The notes: generated by a model not told the origin, from the sequence alone. Shown: positions 23,945-35,478, counted from the stretch's first letter. The stretch: DNA of 64,000 bases from Pohlia nutans (GCA_022496805.1 CM040087.1:33256253-33320252); one strand, 5' to 3'. Translations and numbers: made by a program.

Positions 23945-24235
23945 TTAAAGACTTGGAAGGTTGTTTATCAACTAGTTTATAAGGTAGATTAAAACGTTGC
24001 GCAATCAACAACAAATTAACATTCTATTTTCTAATTGATAATTGCTACGTTTAGCACTTTTGTCATAGAGTCTCTTCTATGCAAACTAGTTAGAGGTCAA
24101 AAATTTAATACTAAAATAAAACTACTTCTAAGATGTTCTCATACTCCCTTAGATTTGAAATAAAAAGCCCACGGGAAAATTGCTTCCAATCTTCAAAGAT
24201 GCTTTTTGTTTTTGAGTAGAAAGAGTTCTCTTTAA

Positions 24236-24813
24236 CTCCTAAATGTCCACAGCCCTCTCCAAATTGGGCAGTTTTGCAAAGATGCATTATAGAATGCAAC
24301 TAAGAGGAATACTTTGAACTTGATGTGCTAATAAAAGTTGTACATTATAAATTTTAGATTTCATCCATGCATTTAGATCCATGATTGCTATCACCGATAT
24401 TTTGTATAAATTTTGAAATTTAAAATTTAAAACTATTTTGTAATTCGATTACAAATAAGATATTGACAATTTGTAAATGAAATTTGTTATGATGAGTTGA
24501 AATGTAACACTCTAAGTGTTGTGATTTATGGAGATTTTTTGGTTGCTTAATTCTATGAGTTAACTTTTTCAAGAGCACTATTGAACACCTTTGAACTAAG
24601 ATTTTATAAATTTTTGGTGAATCAATGCAACATAAAATGAGGCATATAAATTTCACAAATCATCCCCCGTTCTAATCGGATCACACATATATGAAGCTAA
24701 CTTCCCATAAAATCTATAGTAAAAAATCTACACTACATAAAGTGCATGATAGATGAAAAAAATGAATGAAATATGTACATCGTTCAAGAAATGGACGCTT
24801 GGGCATTAAGGGG
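24236..24813. mobile_element. TTAA-flanked MITE, 578 bp (GGACGTTTGGGG-like family)
   Basis: TTAA at 24232-24235 and 24814-24817; ends CTCCTAAATGTCC and GGGCATTAAGGGG. Internal sequence matches the copies at 34128-34690, 50271-50907 and, inverted, 37305-37876. Shared text includes ACATGAAACGAGGCATAAA-like and CATGAAGCTAACTT-like segments. Confidence 0.75.
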
Positions 24814-24832
24814 TTAAATAGTTTTGTATATA

Positions 24833-25010
24833 AACAATTGCCACAATAACACTTGGGTTTGGCTTGCCTGTTAGTGGCAAAAAATGTCACTTAGGGGACG
24901 CGGGTTCGATTCCTCATAGCTCCTCGTATCATGTGCAGAAGGCGACCATGGGAGTAACATTCAACATTCCAATTGATAAATTGTAGGGTTGAGTGTTACT
25001 CCTTATGGTT
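24833..25010 (+). mobile_element. tRNA-derived SINE-like sequence
   Basis: It contains a perfect RNA polymerase III B box, GGTTCGATTCC at 24903-24913, and an A-box-like TGGCTTGCCTGTTAGTGG at 24860-24877, at tRNA-like spacing. A diverged copy without the B box lies near 22775-22905. No complete tRNA cloverleaf can be drawn, so a SINE head is more likely than a tRNA gene. Confidence 0.55.
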
Positions 25011-26290
25011 CTCCTTCATACATGGGCCCAAGATATTTTTACACTTTAATTTATTATATTATGAGTTTGTAGTAATAGAGATACGGTGCTCTTTGTACGA
25101 GTGACATCTTATTGAAAATTTAGTTTTTATATTTTTCAATTAAAATTTTGTCTCTAGATTCAAAATATTGGACTTTAAAAATGAACTCCACAATTGATTT
25201 GTTAGTTTATACAAAATACCCATCTTTAAGTATTAACAATTATAAATCTTTCTTTTTTAAATATTAAAATTTTCAATACTTATGATGTACTCTTTTGTTT
25301 GGTAATAAATTTCCTCAACCCTCAAAATAAAAGAATTAGCTAGTCCAATAGTGTGGACCCTTAGCACAACAATTTGGACTTTAAGCCAATAGAAGTAGTA
25401 GTATGAGCAAACACAAAGTTTATTATGGGACATATAGGTTTGAGCAATCAAAAAACTTATTATGGGACATAGGGAGTAATTATGTGAATAAGTTCAAAAA
25501 GAATATTGACTTATAAATTTCAAATTCTATTTTTAAATATTGATAATAGCAATAAATTTTCTAAATGCATATATGTAATCCAAAATTCCAAATCTACAAC
25601 TATCATTTCTTGAAGTTGTTTTACTAGAGTTACATCTTTTGATACTTCAAGTTAAGAAATAAGTCAAAGCACTAAAGATTCAGTAATGTTATGTCTAAAA
25701 CAAACACAGTCAATTTGTTTGTCATTATTATCAACAAGACACTAGTCATCGAATAAATAATATAAATATAAACCACGCGCAAATTCATAAATGAGAAAAC
25801 ATCATGTTTTAGGTTTATGAATGTTCTCAAACTTCATTTACTTTTAATTACAAACATTGTTTGATTGTGATTTTTTTTTAAGAGTAATTTTGCCACAACA
25901 ATTTAGTATGCGGTGGTTGGTTTGATAGTAATAGAATTAACGCTTGAAAAAAGACTATGAGATAGAAATATGCAAAAATTTAAATGTTTTGTCTTTCAAT
26001 TCAAAAGTGAAAAATTTAACAATAATTTTTTCTTCAAAAAATTACTACAATTAAATCATGACATCTCAAATCTATTGCATCAAATTTCACTAAAACTTTA
26101 TCAATACTATAGCGTATTCAAGAATTCTTGGCATCTTTGTGCCAAAGACTTATTTAGATTGTAAATTAAGTACAAACACAAGTATATTTATTTTGACACT
26201 TTAATTAGTAGTTCGATTCAACTTTGAATTCAACCTTTAAAGTCATGGCTATAAAGGTCAAATTCATAACCTTTGGTCATTCAAGAGTCT
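25011..26290. other. AT-rich intergenic DNA, no gene seen
   Basis: Only short low-complexity frames; the CATTATGGGACATA-type phrase is tandemly repeated near 25420 and 25458. Confidence 0.4.
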
Positions 26291-26294
26291 ATAA

Positions 26295-26640
26295 AGATAG
26301 ATAGATAGAAACACCAACCCAAAGAAATGGGCCGGCGTGAGTAAAGTGTCCGTTCGTAATGTCAATGACCCTATGTCCACGGGACAAAGGGACATTGGAA
26401 CAATACTACTCTCCCCTTTCGAGGATGGACACTATAGTAACCAAAACAAAGTAATAGTAACAATAACAAAGAAATGATGGGTGAGTTCTAGTTTGTATAA
26501 AGGTATGTTTATTGTTAAGTTTTATCACCAAGTCATGAGTTCTTTGGTTGGTTGGTGAAGGGCGTTGTATCACGATTATGTGGTCCGGGTTCGAACCTAG
26601 ATGGGCTCGTTGAGCATTGGTGTGATGCACATGGCTCAAG
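26295..26640 (+). repeat. GATAGAAAC unit plus tRNA-like SINE head
   Basis: The unit 26298-26440 matches the two units at 16640 and 16962. It is followed by a tRNA-like sequence with an A-box-like TTTGGTTGGTTGG at 26543-26555 and a B box GGTTCGAACCT at 26588-26598. The conserved linkage of the two parts in both loci suggests one composite element family. Confidence 0.65.
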
Positions 26641-28654
26641 AGTCTATAACATTTAAGGTAGTTGGAATACAAGTCAACTCTTCACATACAACTTGCATGC
26701 AAAAGTCACTCCAAGATTCTAATTCATATAATGATTTTGATTGATTTTTATCAAAACAAAGCCTTTGATGTAGAAAATGTAGTGAGAGGATCGAAGATTG
26801 CCTAATGTTATGAAGACAATTCAAAATTCAAATTTTCAACATTTATTTGCACATTAATTCTATAATATTCAGTTTCATGTTGTAGTTTATGGTGGATATT
26901 TGCAAATTTGTATAATAAAAATACAAACCTTGTGTTCTTTTTTAGTTTGAGTTCATGGATTAGAAGTTGCTTCTATCAACATTTTTTTCATTATGATTGG
27001 TATTTTTCGTTCCATGGAAAGGTTATTATTGTACTCCATAAGTAGGAGATAATTTTTTAGAAGTTTTTTTTTCAACAAAGATTTTTTTCTATATCGTACA
27101 TTGGTAGCACATTGGAAAAAAAAATTAATTGTTAAAACTTTGCCCAAAGTTCTAGAAAATCCTAGCAAATATTTGCCCAAATAAAAAATATTTAAATATG
27201 GAAATGCCCAAATCATGGAATTTATGGAAAGTTCCTATTTCATAGAATGCCCACAAACCACATAGTTTAGAGTTACTATAAACAAATTAGGGATTGAAAG
27301 GCTAGTGCAGTAATAAATGAAAGTTTTCAAGTTATCCATCATATTCAACATTTACACTACAATGTGCCAATTTTTTAAAATTATATTTGAATTAGGGTTT
27401 ATTATTAGAGATGTAAGATCTTGCCAATTTTTTTAAAAACTTAATTGTCGATTTCACAATTTTGTAAAGTTCTAAAACTTTATTGATTGTTCTATCATCA
27501 TAATTTTTAATTATGATGACTAAATTTTCTGAAAGGAGTAAAAAAAAGCAATGATGCTTAGTGAGTCTTCTATCAAATATCAAATATATTTCTAACAATG
27601 CTATTTTAGGATGGGCGTAAAGTGATAGTGAATTCAAATTGCCACTTCTAAATCTTTGACAATAGATACAATTAAGTTAAAGAATGTAAGTAACATGACT
27701 ACCAAATTATGTGTGGTTTTAGTTCATTTGCTAATAAAGCTTTGAACCTATAAAACATTTTCATACAATATTATAATATTACATTCTTTGTTATTTTGAT
27801 TACTTTTTTCATTTGCTAACTTGTGTTGTCATTAAATGATTTGTTTCTAATTATGTGAATGCTAAACAATTAGTGAGTATTTTTTTGAATTAAAAATCGT
27901 GTATATGAAGCACTTTACTTTTCTATGTAACTACCAAGGACAAAAGAACGAAGGTGCTCAATTATGTTGTGGTTGATATATCTCTAAAAACTAAAAATCC
28001 CAGCTAAAAATATTTTGACACCATGAAGTTTTTGAACTTTTATAATCCACAATCTTCAAAATTGATGTGACCCATGGTAATTGCACAAAAAAATGCATAC
28101 TGCCATAGTAAAATGCAAGAATAATTGTAAGAAGAAAAAACCAAATGTTTAGGAATTCAATTTTTTTTCAAAAACATTATATTTTTTATGGTAAAAAGGA
28201 GATTTTTAAAAAATATTTACAAAAGTTGACATTTGTTGCAAAGGGTTTTTCCAAAAAAAATTTAATTCACCATAAGATGCCGATCGTGACAAGCGGGTAC
28301 GATACATTCAAACTTCAAGTGCCAACTTTTTCACTATGACATGATTTGAATGTGTGACAAGTGTGCCACTGTCAATGACATTGTTATAAGTGTGCATAAT
28401 ATTGTAGTTGGTTGTCAAGACCGACAAAAAATAATTTTAAGAATAAAAATCCAAATATGTAGGAAGTTATTAAATTTTCCAAAACAAATTTATTTTGTAT
28501 GGTGAAAAAGAGAATCTTGAAACATGTTCTCATAATTAGGCATTTGTTGAAAAAGAAATTTCCATTTTTTTAATATTCTTCAGTCGAACATGATGGTTAT
28601 GACATAAATTATATTTTTTGGGTCCAAAAGTGCTACATGTCATTTAGTGATTGG
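26641..28654. other. AT-rich intergenic DNA with old repeats
   Basis: No gene. 27095-27380 resembles the MITE at 49526-49922, including GGTAGCACATTGG near the left and an AAATGCCCAAATCATG segment, so it is probably a decayed copy. Confidence 0.4.
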
Positions 28655-28658
28655 TTAA

Positions 28659-28871
28659 CCCTTAAAGGACCAAGAAGCCTATATTGGGTCTCATGTTTTT
28701 TTTAGCATTTTTGAGCAAGTCACGTATGGACTTCCTTAAGTTGACCAACATATACAATGTTCTTCACTGATTCCGATGATATAAAACTTGATCCCATCTG
28801 AATTGCATTTTTCACAATACAATCAATTAAATTTGTCATTTTGAAACCATGAATCCTTGGTCCTTTAGGGA
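28659..28871. mobile_element. TTAA-type MITE, about 213 bp (GGACCATGAATCC family)
   Basis: Begins CCCTTAAAGGACCAAG after TTAA (28655-28658) and ends CCTTGGTCCTTTAGGG with a degraded target site. Same family as 29917-30149, 30838-31055, 50039-50266 and 58902-59131, sharing GTTCTTCACTGATTCC-like text and AACCATGAATCCTTGGTCC at the right end. Confidence 0.7.
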
Positions 28872-28990
28872 GTAAAGGTAATGTGAACCTCTCAAAATCT
28901 GACGTGGAAATTCAATTTTGACACCAGCTTGTCTAAATTTGACGCTCACGTACGGTATTCTAGAATGTAATTGGTCATAAAGAGGTTTAA

Positions 28991-29244
28991 CCCCTAAAGG
29001 AGGTTGCTCCTGTCCATACGGTGCGCATACATGAAAGTACAATTGCATACATGTGGCATTTATTGTAGCATAACATGTTCTATGGAGCCAATTTTTTTAT
29101 CAGCTTTATAAAAACTACAAGACATGTTGCTATAAATTTTTTAGAATTTTTCTTTGAGTGAAAGATGGTCAAAGAATTTCTTGTACAAATGTGACAGTGA
29201 AAAACAGTAAAGCACATAGAGGTTGCTGCATGCATTAGTAGGGG
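28991..29244. mobile_element. TTAA-flanked MITE, 254 bp, upstream of the bS6-like gene
   Basis: TTAA at 28987-28990 and 29245-29248; ends CCCCTAAAGGAGG and TTAGTAGGGG. Its right end is only about 175 bp from the start codon at 29420, so it borders the gene's promoter. Confidence 0.65.
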
Positions 29245-29318
29245 TTAAATGAAGGATGTAACCATTAGGGGTGAACGAAATTCATCCGTTTTCTGCGCAT
29301 TCATCCGTGTCCTCCTCC

Positions 29319-29334
29319 CTAAACCCTAAACCCT
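29319..29334 (+). promoter_or_regulatory. Double telo-box (AAACCCTAA) in the bS6-like promoter/leader
   Basis: CTAAACCCTAAACCCTGA lies about 85 bp before the start codon. Telo-boxes are known in plants as elements of ribosomal protein and translation gene promoters. The position fits that role; activity here is inferred. Confidence 0.65.
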
Positions 29335-29419
29335 GAGACCGAGGTGCGTGTTTTCTTCCCACTGTGGCCGATGCGCGAGGAGGAATTGGGAATCGGGTGT
29401 GCAGAAATCGGTAGCAGCC

Positions 29420-31478
29420 ATGCCGCTGTACGATTTCGTGGTGATGGTGAAGCCGGCCGTGGACCGGCGCGGCCTGGTGGAGCTCATGAAACGGCTGGGC
29501 GAGCGCGTGTACTCGCGCAACGGCGTCGTCACGAACATCAAGTCCTTCGGTCGCGTCAACCTCGCGTACGGGATCAAAAAGCGCGATGGCAGATTCTTCG
29601 AGGTAGTGGGTACTCCCAACCCTAAAAAAACCCTTCTCTGCTTTCAAACCTCCTTGAAAGTCCCAGAATTCCATTTCTGGAGAGCAAGATATACATATTT
29701 TCGTATCATTGCTCCATCGTCACACTCTAATCTCCCTCTCCCCTCAGATCGTGCCCGTTTTTGTGTGTGTTTCCGGAAGTGCGATCATTTCGTGAAATTT
29801 ACACTGGCAATGGGCAAACCCTAAATCTAAATACTGATGTGGAATGGAGCATATAACTCCGTTCTTATGCAAAACCGGCGTCATTGCATCGTCTGAGATC
29901 CATCGCCACATTTTAACCCCTAAAGTACCATAAGGCCACCAGGTGGCTCTTGTTTTTTTAGGTAACTTTGAGTAGCTTTTATATAGATTTTTTATTTGTT
30001 TATTTGTTTATTTTTTATTTATTCAACATATGTAATATTCTTCACTAATTCCAGTGATGTAAAATTTGGTCCTATTCAAATTATAAGTTTCACAATATGA
30101 TCGTTTCAACTTTTCATTTTAAAACCATGAATCCTTGGTCCTTTAGGGGTTAATTTTTGTTCCTTTTGGTCCTCTCCCCTCAGATCCTGTCCGCTTTTGT
30201 GTGTGTTTCCGGTAGTGCGATCAGGGTTCGTGTGTCGTGAAATCTACGCATGCAATGGGAAAACCCTAATGTGGAATGGAGCATATAACTCCTTTTTCAC
30301 GTTATGTTAAAACAGCAGATCTAATTTTCAGGAGTGTCTTGTACGAGGCAATAAGGGAGAGTATACCATTCGAGCATTTTAACCAATATTGTGGATCAGT
30401 GTAGACACCCTGGAAATATCTTTAGGTTACTAGAGCCAAACCCTGGAGATCAAATTTCTATCATTGAATGATTTCTGATGCAATTTTAAAGTGGGAGGTT
30501 GTAGACCAGTGTAAGTGGCAGCGGTTCAAAGAGCAGTATGCTTACACCACTTACTAATTAACCCCTAAGCGTTCACTGTGTATTTTCTGTAGTTTTAAGA
30601 AAATTGGACCCCCTGCTGAAAAATCATCTGTTTGTGTGAAAATGATTTCAGTTTGACACTGTTGATCTTGTAGTATAGAACAAGAGATTTAAAATGATGT
30701 TGATTGCAATCAAAAAACCGAGGTAAAAGAGAAAATGCCACCGTTGCAAAGTCCAGTGATGCAGATGGCCATATTGAGCGTTTTAGACGCGTAGGGGTTA
30801 AATCCAAACGAGTGTATGAATAGTTGAGTAGGGGTTACCCCTAAAGGACCATAAAGCCTCTTGGGGGCCTCATGTTTTGAGTAGATTTTAAGTAGACTTC
30901 CTTTTGATCAAATTTGTTTGTTTTTTGACCAAAACATGCAATGTTCTTCACTGATTCCGGAGATATAAAATTTGGTCCAAGCTGAATTATATTTTTCGCA
31001 ATATGATCATTTAAATCTGTCATTTTAAAACCATGAATCCTTGGTCCTTTAGGTGTTAATATAGGAGACAGGATCTGGTTCCTAATAGTTTTAGTATACT
31101 CTACCTCAATTCCATTCTTTGTACCAACATATTGTTCACACTACTTGCAAATAAGTTCAACCAAGTGTATGAATAAATGAGGTGCTGTTGGTAACAGGGC
31201 TCAGTATAGGAGACGTGATCAGGTCTCACATGCTCTGTTTCTTTTGGAGAATATAATATTATAGTCCTGCACTTGTGTGGATTTCTTTGGTTTCGTGATT
31301 TTGTATGTTGCTGATTGTGGGATCCCGTGTGCAGGGTCAGATGATGCAAATGTCCATCATGGTCCCGCCAGCGTTTCCCAAGGAGCTGGAGTTCTTGAAT
31401 AAGGATGAGAAGCTTTTGCGGTGGATGTTGATCAAGCACCGAGGCACCAACTGGGCCAAAGTAACGAAGGAGACATGA
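29420..31478 (+). CDS. Organellar small ribosomal subunit protein bS6-like (two exons)
   Basis: Exon 1 is 29420-29602 (61 codons) and exon 2 is 31335-31478, giving 108 residues. The join KRDGRFFE/GQMMQMSIMV keeps phase 0 and uses GT-AG sites. Visible: MPLYDFVVMVKPAV, the first strand of the S6 fold; GERVYSRNGVVTNIKSFGR; NLAYGIKK; then PPAFPKELEFLNKDEKLLRW and MLIKHRGTNW. This is the pattern of the plant S6/EF1B-like family predicted to work in mitochondrial ribosomes. The lack of an N-terminal extension is also seen in other plant members. The 1.73-kb intron is filled with three TTAA-type MITEs and a local duplication. Confidence 0.9.
29740..30296. repeat. Direct duplication of about 130 bp flanking a TTAA MITE inside the bS6-like intron
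   Basis: Sequence from about 29740 to 29872 (CCTCTCCCCTCAGATC...GGAGCATATAACTCC) recurs at about 30172-30293 with moderate divergence. The TTAA MITE 29917-30149 sits between the two copies. Confidence 0.75.
29917..30149. mobile_element. TTAA-flanked MITE, 233 bp, in the bS6-like intron
   Basis: TTAA at 29913-29916 and 30150-30153; ends CCCCTAAAGTACC and GGTCCTTTAGGGG. Same family as 58902-59131. Confidence 0.8.
30562..30797. mobile_element. TTAA-flanked MITE, 236 bp, in the bS6-like intron
   Basis: TTAA at 30558-30561 and 30798-30801; ends CCCCTAAGCGTTCAC and GACGCGTAGGGG. The interior is unlike the other copies, so this is a separate subfamily with the same terminal rule. Confidence 0.7.
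30838..31055. mobile_element. TTAA-type MITE, 218 bp, in the bS6-like intron
   Basis: Starts CCCCTAAAGGACC after a degraded TTA and ends GGTCCTTTAGGTG before TTAA (31056-31059). Same family as 29917-30149. Confidence 0.75.
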
Positions 31479-31853
31479 TTTTTGAGAGACATTAGATTAG
31501 ATTAGACTAGACACAGGGCTGATGATTTTGTATTACTGCATTACGAGGATGTGGGCATGAGGATGTTTGTTTCTTGAGTTTGCATTGCCATATTTGGTCA
31601 TTCACTGCTCGTATGTGATGCTGTTCATTTAGCTTGAACAATTAGATTATGTAGACTGCACCCAGGCTTTTACTTGTACAGTTTTGGGAAGTTAATTCAC
31701 TTGTCAATTACAACGTGGAATTGAGCTTTTCTTTTTCTTTTCTTTGTTGTTTCTTGTGGCATTTGGAATTCTGTGGATTCTGTCTTAAAGACGTTTGTTT
31801 TGTGAGTACGAGAAGTAATGATCTTGGCTTGGCCCTCATTGTCCAGGCTTGGA
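31479..31853. other. 3' flank of the bS6-like gene
   Basis: Probable 3' untranslated region and downstream DNA; no further gene. The ATTAGATTAGATTAGAC run just after the stop codon is a short tandem repeat. Confidence 0.4.
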
Positions 31854-31857
31854 TTAA

Positions 31858-32432
31858 CCCCTAAAGGACCACGAGGCCTCCACGTGGCTTCTGGAACTAG
31901 AAAGTAAGGAATTTCGAGTTGTTGGATCGTGAATTGTAAAGTGAGCAACAAAGAGACCCTAGTTCTTTTTAAGAGTTGAATCCGTGAGTACTTGATCGAA
32001 ATTTCATGAAGTGTGCAATTTTTGGTGATTTTTTTGAGTTGCACGGTGGGTATCTAGGCGTCACTTCAGACCCTCATATCTTTTTCTTCGCACCTCCAAA
32101 TCATTTGAAATTCAGTTTTCCACATTTTTAAAATGATGATTTCTACTCACTATAAAAATTTCAGAATTTTTGGAGCACTTTTGATCAATCTGATTTCAGC
32201 ATGTGTACAAAATACCTTGAACAAGTTCCATCAATCTTCTCAACGGTGGCATTTTCTCAAAAATTGTACGATTTTGTTGATCTTTTTTTCATACAAAAGC
32301 TATGTAAGTCTTCTTTGATTTCAACGGTGCCGATCGTCAAAATTATTCCACAGCAATGAGGAATTGAGCTTGTTATAAGAGCTAGTGAAGAAAACAAGAG
32401 CTAAGCTAAAAACACCCCCGGTCTTTTAGGGG
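31858..32432. mobile_element. TTAA-flanked MITE, 575 bp
   Basis: TTAA at 31854-31857 and 32433-32436; ends CCCCTAAAGGACCACGAGGCC and CGGTCTTTTAGGGG. Adjacent to a second copy of the same subfamily (32485-33054) in the same orientation; a shorter relative is at 53559. Confidence 0.8.
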
Positions 32433-32484
32433 TTAAGAAACGGAGACACTGCTTAAGCTAAATGAAGGGGAAATACATGCTTAA

Positions 32485-33054
32485 ACCCAAAAGGACCATA
32501 AGGCCTCCTCACGGCTTTATGGAATTAGAAAGTGAGGAAATTTGAGTTCTTGGGGTTTGAATTGTAGGATGAGCAACAAAGAGACCTTGGCTCTTTTTGA
32601 GAGTAGAATTTGTAGGTATTTCCTGATTGGAAATTCATGAAGTCTGTGATTTTTGGTGATTTTTTTGTGTTGCAAGGAGGTTATCAATGCGTCACTTAAG
32701 ACCCTCATTTCTTCCTCTTTACACCTCCACATTATGTGAGGTTTTTTTAACATGTTTAGAATGATGATCTCTATGCACAATAAAGATTTCAAGCTTTTTG
32801 GAGCACTTTGAACCATCTGACTTCAGCATATGTACAAAATGCCCCAAACAAGTTCCATCAATCTTCTCAACGGTGGCATTTTCTAAAAAATTGTGCGATT
32901 TTGTTGATCCTTTTTTTATACAAAAGTTATGTACATCTTTAATTTCAACGGTGTTGATTGTCAAAATTACCCTACACCAATGAGGAATTGAACTAGTTAC
33001 AAGAGTTAGTCAAGAAAACAAGAGCTATGTTCAACACCCCCGGTCCTTTATGGG
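32485..33054. mobile_element. TTAA-flanked MITE, 570 bp, second tandem copy
   Basis: TTAA at 32481-32484 and 33055-33058; ends ACCCAAAAGGACCATAAGG and CCGGTCCTTTATGGG. Closely similar along its length to 31858-32432, including TCAATCTTCTCAACGGTGGC. Confidence 0.8.
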
Positions 33055-33065
33055 TTAACAACTAA

Positions 33066-34029
33066 CCCTTTAACGCGCCCGTGTCCATATAAAGAATGAC
33101 AAACAAATTGCAACCTTTCTCAATGCTACATCTTGTAAAGTTTTTCATCCATCCAAATTTCTTTTGGTTCTTGTACTAGTTGACTATCATTTGTCTGGTA
33201 TGGATCTTCAAAATAAGACACTGTGATGTTTTGAAAAACAACACAATGGTTTATGTCAAGTTCATTCTTAGTTCAAAAAGTGAGACTTTAAACATGATTT
33301 TCCAAAATAAGTAGAATCAAAATACTGAAAACCATGGAAACCATACCATCTCGTAGTGCATGTTATTCCAATTTCATTACAATATATAAATAAATAAATA
33401 TTTGTACATCAACTCCATTTTTGTTTTTCATCAAACATTTTATAACGAATATTTGAAAACAATGTTGAATCGGGACATTAACCCTTTAACGTCCCAGTTC
33501 AACACTGTTTTCAGAAAATCGTTATAAAATGTTTGATGAAAGTCGAAAATGGAGTTGATGTACAAAGAGAAGTTGTAAACGTCAATGTGAAGATCACATC
33601 TGTACAATTGGATTTATCATATATTTCTTTCATATTTTTTTGTTAATTTTGCAAGGTTTTCACTTGAAAATCAATTAAAAATCATGAATTAACGAAAAAA
33701 AATTTAAAAAATTTGTGATGAAATTGGAATAACATGCACTACGAGATGGTATGGTTTTTATTATTTTATTCTTCTTATTTTGAAAAATCATCTTTAAGGT
33801 CTCACTTTTTGAACTAAGAATGAAACTTGACATAAACCACTTGTGTTGTTTTTCCAAAAATCATAATAACCTATTTTGAAAATCAATACCGTTCAAAGGA
33901 TAGTCAACTTTCACAAGAATCACAAAAAAATTTGGTGGATGAAAATTGTCCAGTTTGGATAGAATTCGAACAGTCAAAATCCATTCAGCGTCCAAATATT
34001 GGACACAAGCGCCTGAAAGGGCTTAAGGG
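33066..34029. mobile_element. TTAA-type element interrupted by another copy inside its own terminal repeat
   Basis: Begins CCCTTTAACGCGCCCG at 33066 and runs to CGGGACA at 33477. The family's right end normally reads GGGACCTTAAAGGG-TTAA. Here the internal TTAA is split: the second element occupies 33482-34022, and the remaining TTAAGGG-TTAA follows at 34023-34033. Confidence 0.75.
33482..34022. mobile_element. Nested TTAA-flanked MITE, 541 bp, inverted relative to its host element
   Basis: Flanked by TTAA at 33478-33481 and 34023-34026; ends CCCTTTAACGTCCCAG and GCGCCTGAAAGGGC. It has the same length as 10199-10739. Host and guest together form a long imperfect palindrome. Confidence 0.75.
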
Positions 34030-34127
34030 TTAAGTTCTTGTGATCCTTCAAATAATTTTACACATGAACATAAATTTTGTAATACAAATAAGAATTGCAA
34101 TAGGCTTATGAGTTGATTTTGCTTTAA

Positions 34128-34690
34128 TTCCTAAATGTCCTTGCTCCTCCAAATTTGAAGAATTTCAAAGATGTCTTATAAAATGTAACTAAGAGGAATA
34201 TTTTGAACTTGATATATGAGTAAAAGTTGTACATTATGAATTTTTGATTGTGTCTATACCGTTAGATCTATGATTGCTGTCACCAATATTTTTGTATAAA
34301 ATTTGAAACTCAAAATTGAGAATTCCTTTGTAATTTGATTACAAGTAAGATATTGACAATTTGTACATGAAATTTGTTGTGATTGGTTGAAACGTAATAC
34401 TGTAAGTGTAGTGATTTTGGAGATTTTTTGGTTACTTAATTTTGTGAGTTGACTTTTCTAAGAGCACTTTTACACTCAAATCTTTGAAATTTTAGATGAA
34501 TCACTGCAACATGAAACGGGCATAAATTTTCCACAAATCATCCCTTTTCTAATGTGATCACATGTGCATGAAGCTAACTTTCCATAAAATATATAATAAA
34601 AATCCACACTACAAAAACTCAATGATGAATGAAAAAACCGTGTTTGATTTTGTACACCGCTCACTTTTTGGACGGTTGGATGTTTTAGGG
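34128..34690. mobile_element. TTAA-type MITE, 563 bp
   Basis: TTAA at 34124-34127, start TTCCTAAATGTCC; right end GGATGTTTTAGGG followed by degraded CTAA. Same family as 24236-24813. Confidence 0.7.
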
Positions 34691-34694
34691 CTAA

Positions 34695-35474
34695 TATTTT
34701 GACGGGCCCGCGTCCACATAGTGGACTATGAACATATTCAAATTATCCTTTTAACTATATACATGGACAATTTTCATCCATTCAAATTTCTCTTGAATCT
34801 TGTGCTAATTAACTATCATTTGTATAGTATGGATATTCAAAATAAGATATTTTGTCTTCTTATTAAATATCAAAATTGGTTTATCTCAAGTTTCATTCTT
34901 AGTTCAAAAAGTGACAAAAAGTGAGACTTTAAACATGATTTTCCCAAATAAGTAGAATCAAATAATGGAAATGGCACCATCTCGTAGTGCATGTTATTCC
35001 AAATTCATTGCAATTTTTATTATTTTTATTTTGATAATCTAGGATTTTAAATTGAATTTCAAAAAATATCTTGAAAAGTTAATTACAATTTATTAATAAA
35101 AAAATGATAAATCCAACCGTACATAGGTGATCTTGACATTGACATTTACAACTTAGCTTTGTGTCTTTTGAGTGTCACGTGTGAACAAAAGATACTTAAA
35201 AGTACTCTAAAAATTAAAAATAAGTCTTACTATAAGTAGTAGTACTTGGAGAATATTCTCATTTTAATTCTTGTATTCAATTGTGAGCATCTTGTATTAG
35301 TGTAAATCATTTATAAAATCTGCTTTCAAAGTTTTATTTGGACCCTATCTTTGTTGGCAGGTTGTTACGTAATATTTGGAAGTGACGTCCCCTAGCATCA
35401 ACTCTACTTTTGTTTTTCATCAAACATTTTATAACGCATCTTTCAAATGAGTGTTGAATTGGGATGTGTAAGGG
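34695..35474. mobile_element. TTAA-type element, 780 bp, with an internal insertion
   Basis: Member of the 10199-10739 family: degraded left end near GACGGGCCCGCGTCC, right end GGGATGTGTAAGGG before TTAA (35475-35478). It abuts the previous element. About 230 bp (roughly 35165-35393) is absent from relatives and is probably a further insertion. Confidence 0.6.
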
Positions 35475-35478
35475 TTAA

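Noticed and set aside
24903..24913. B box as evidence of a tRNA gene
   Set aside because: No acceptor, D or anticodon stems can be formed around it; a SINE-like origin fits better.
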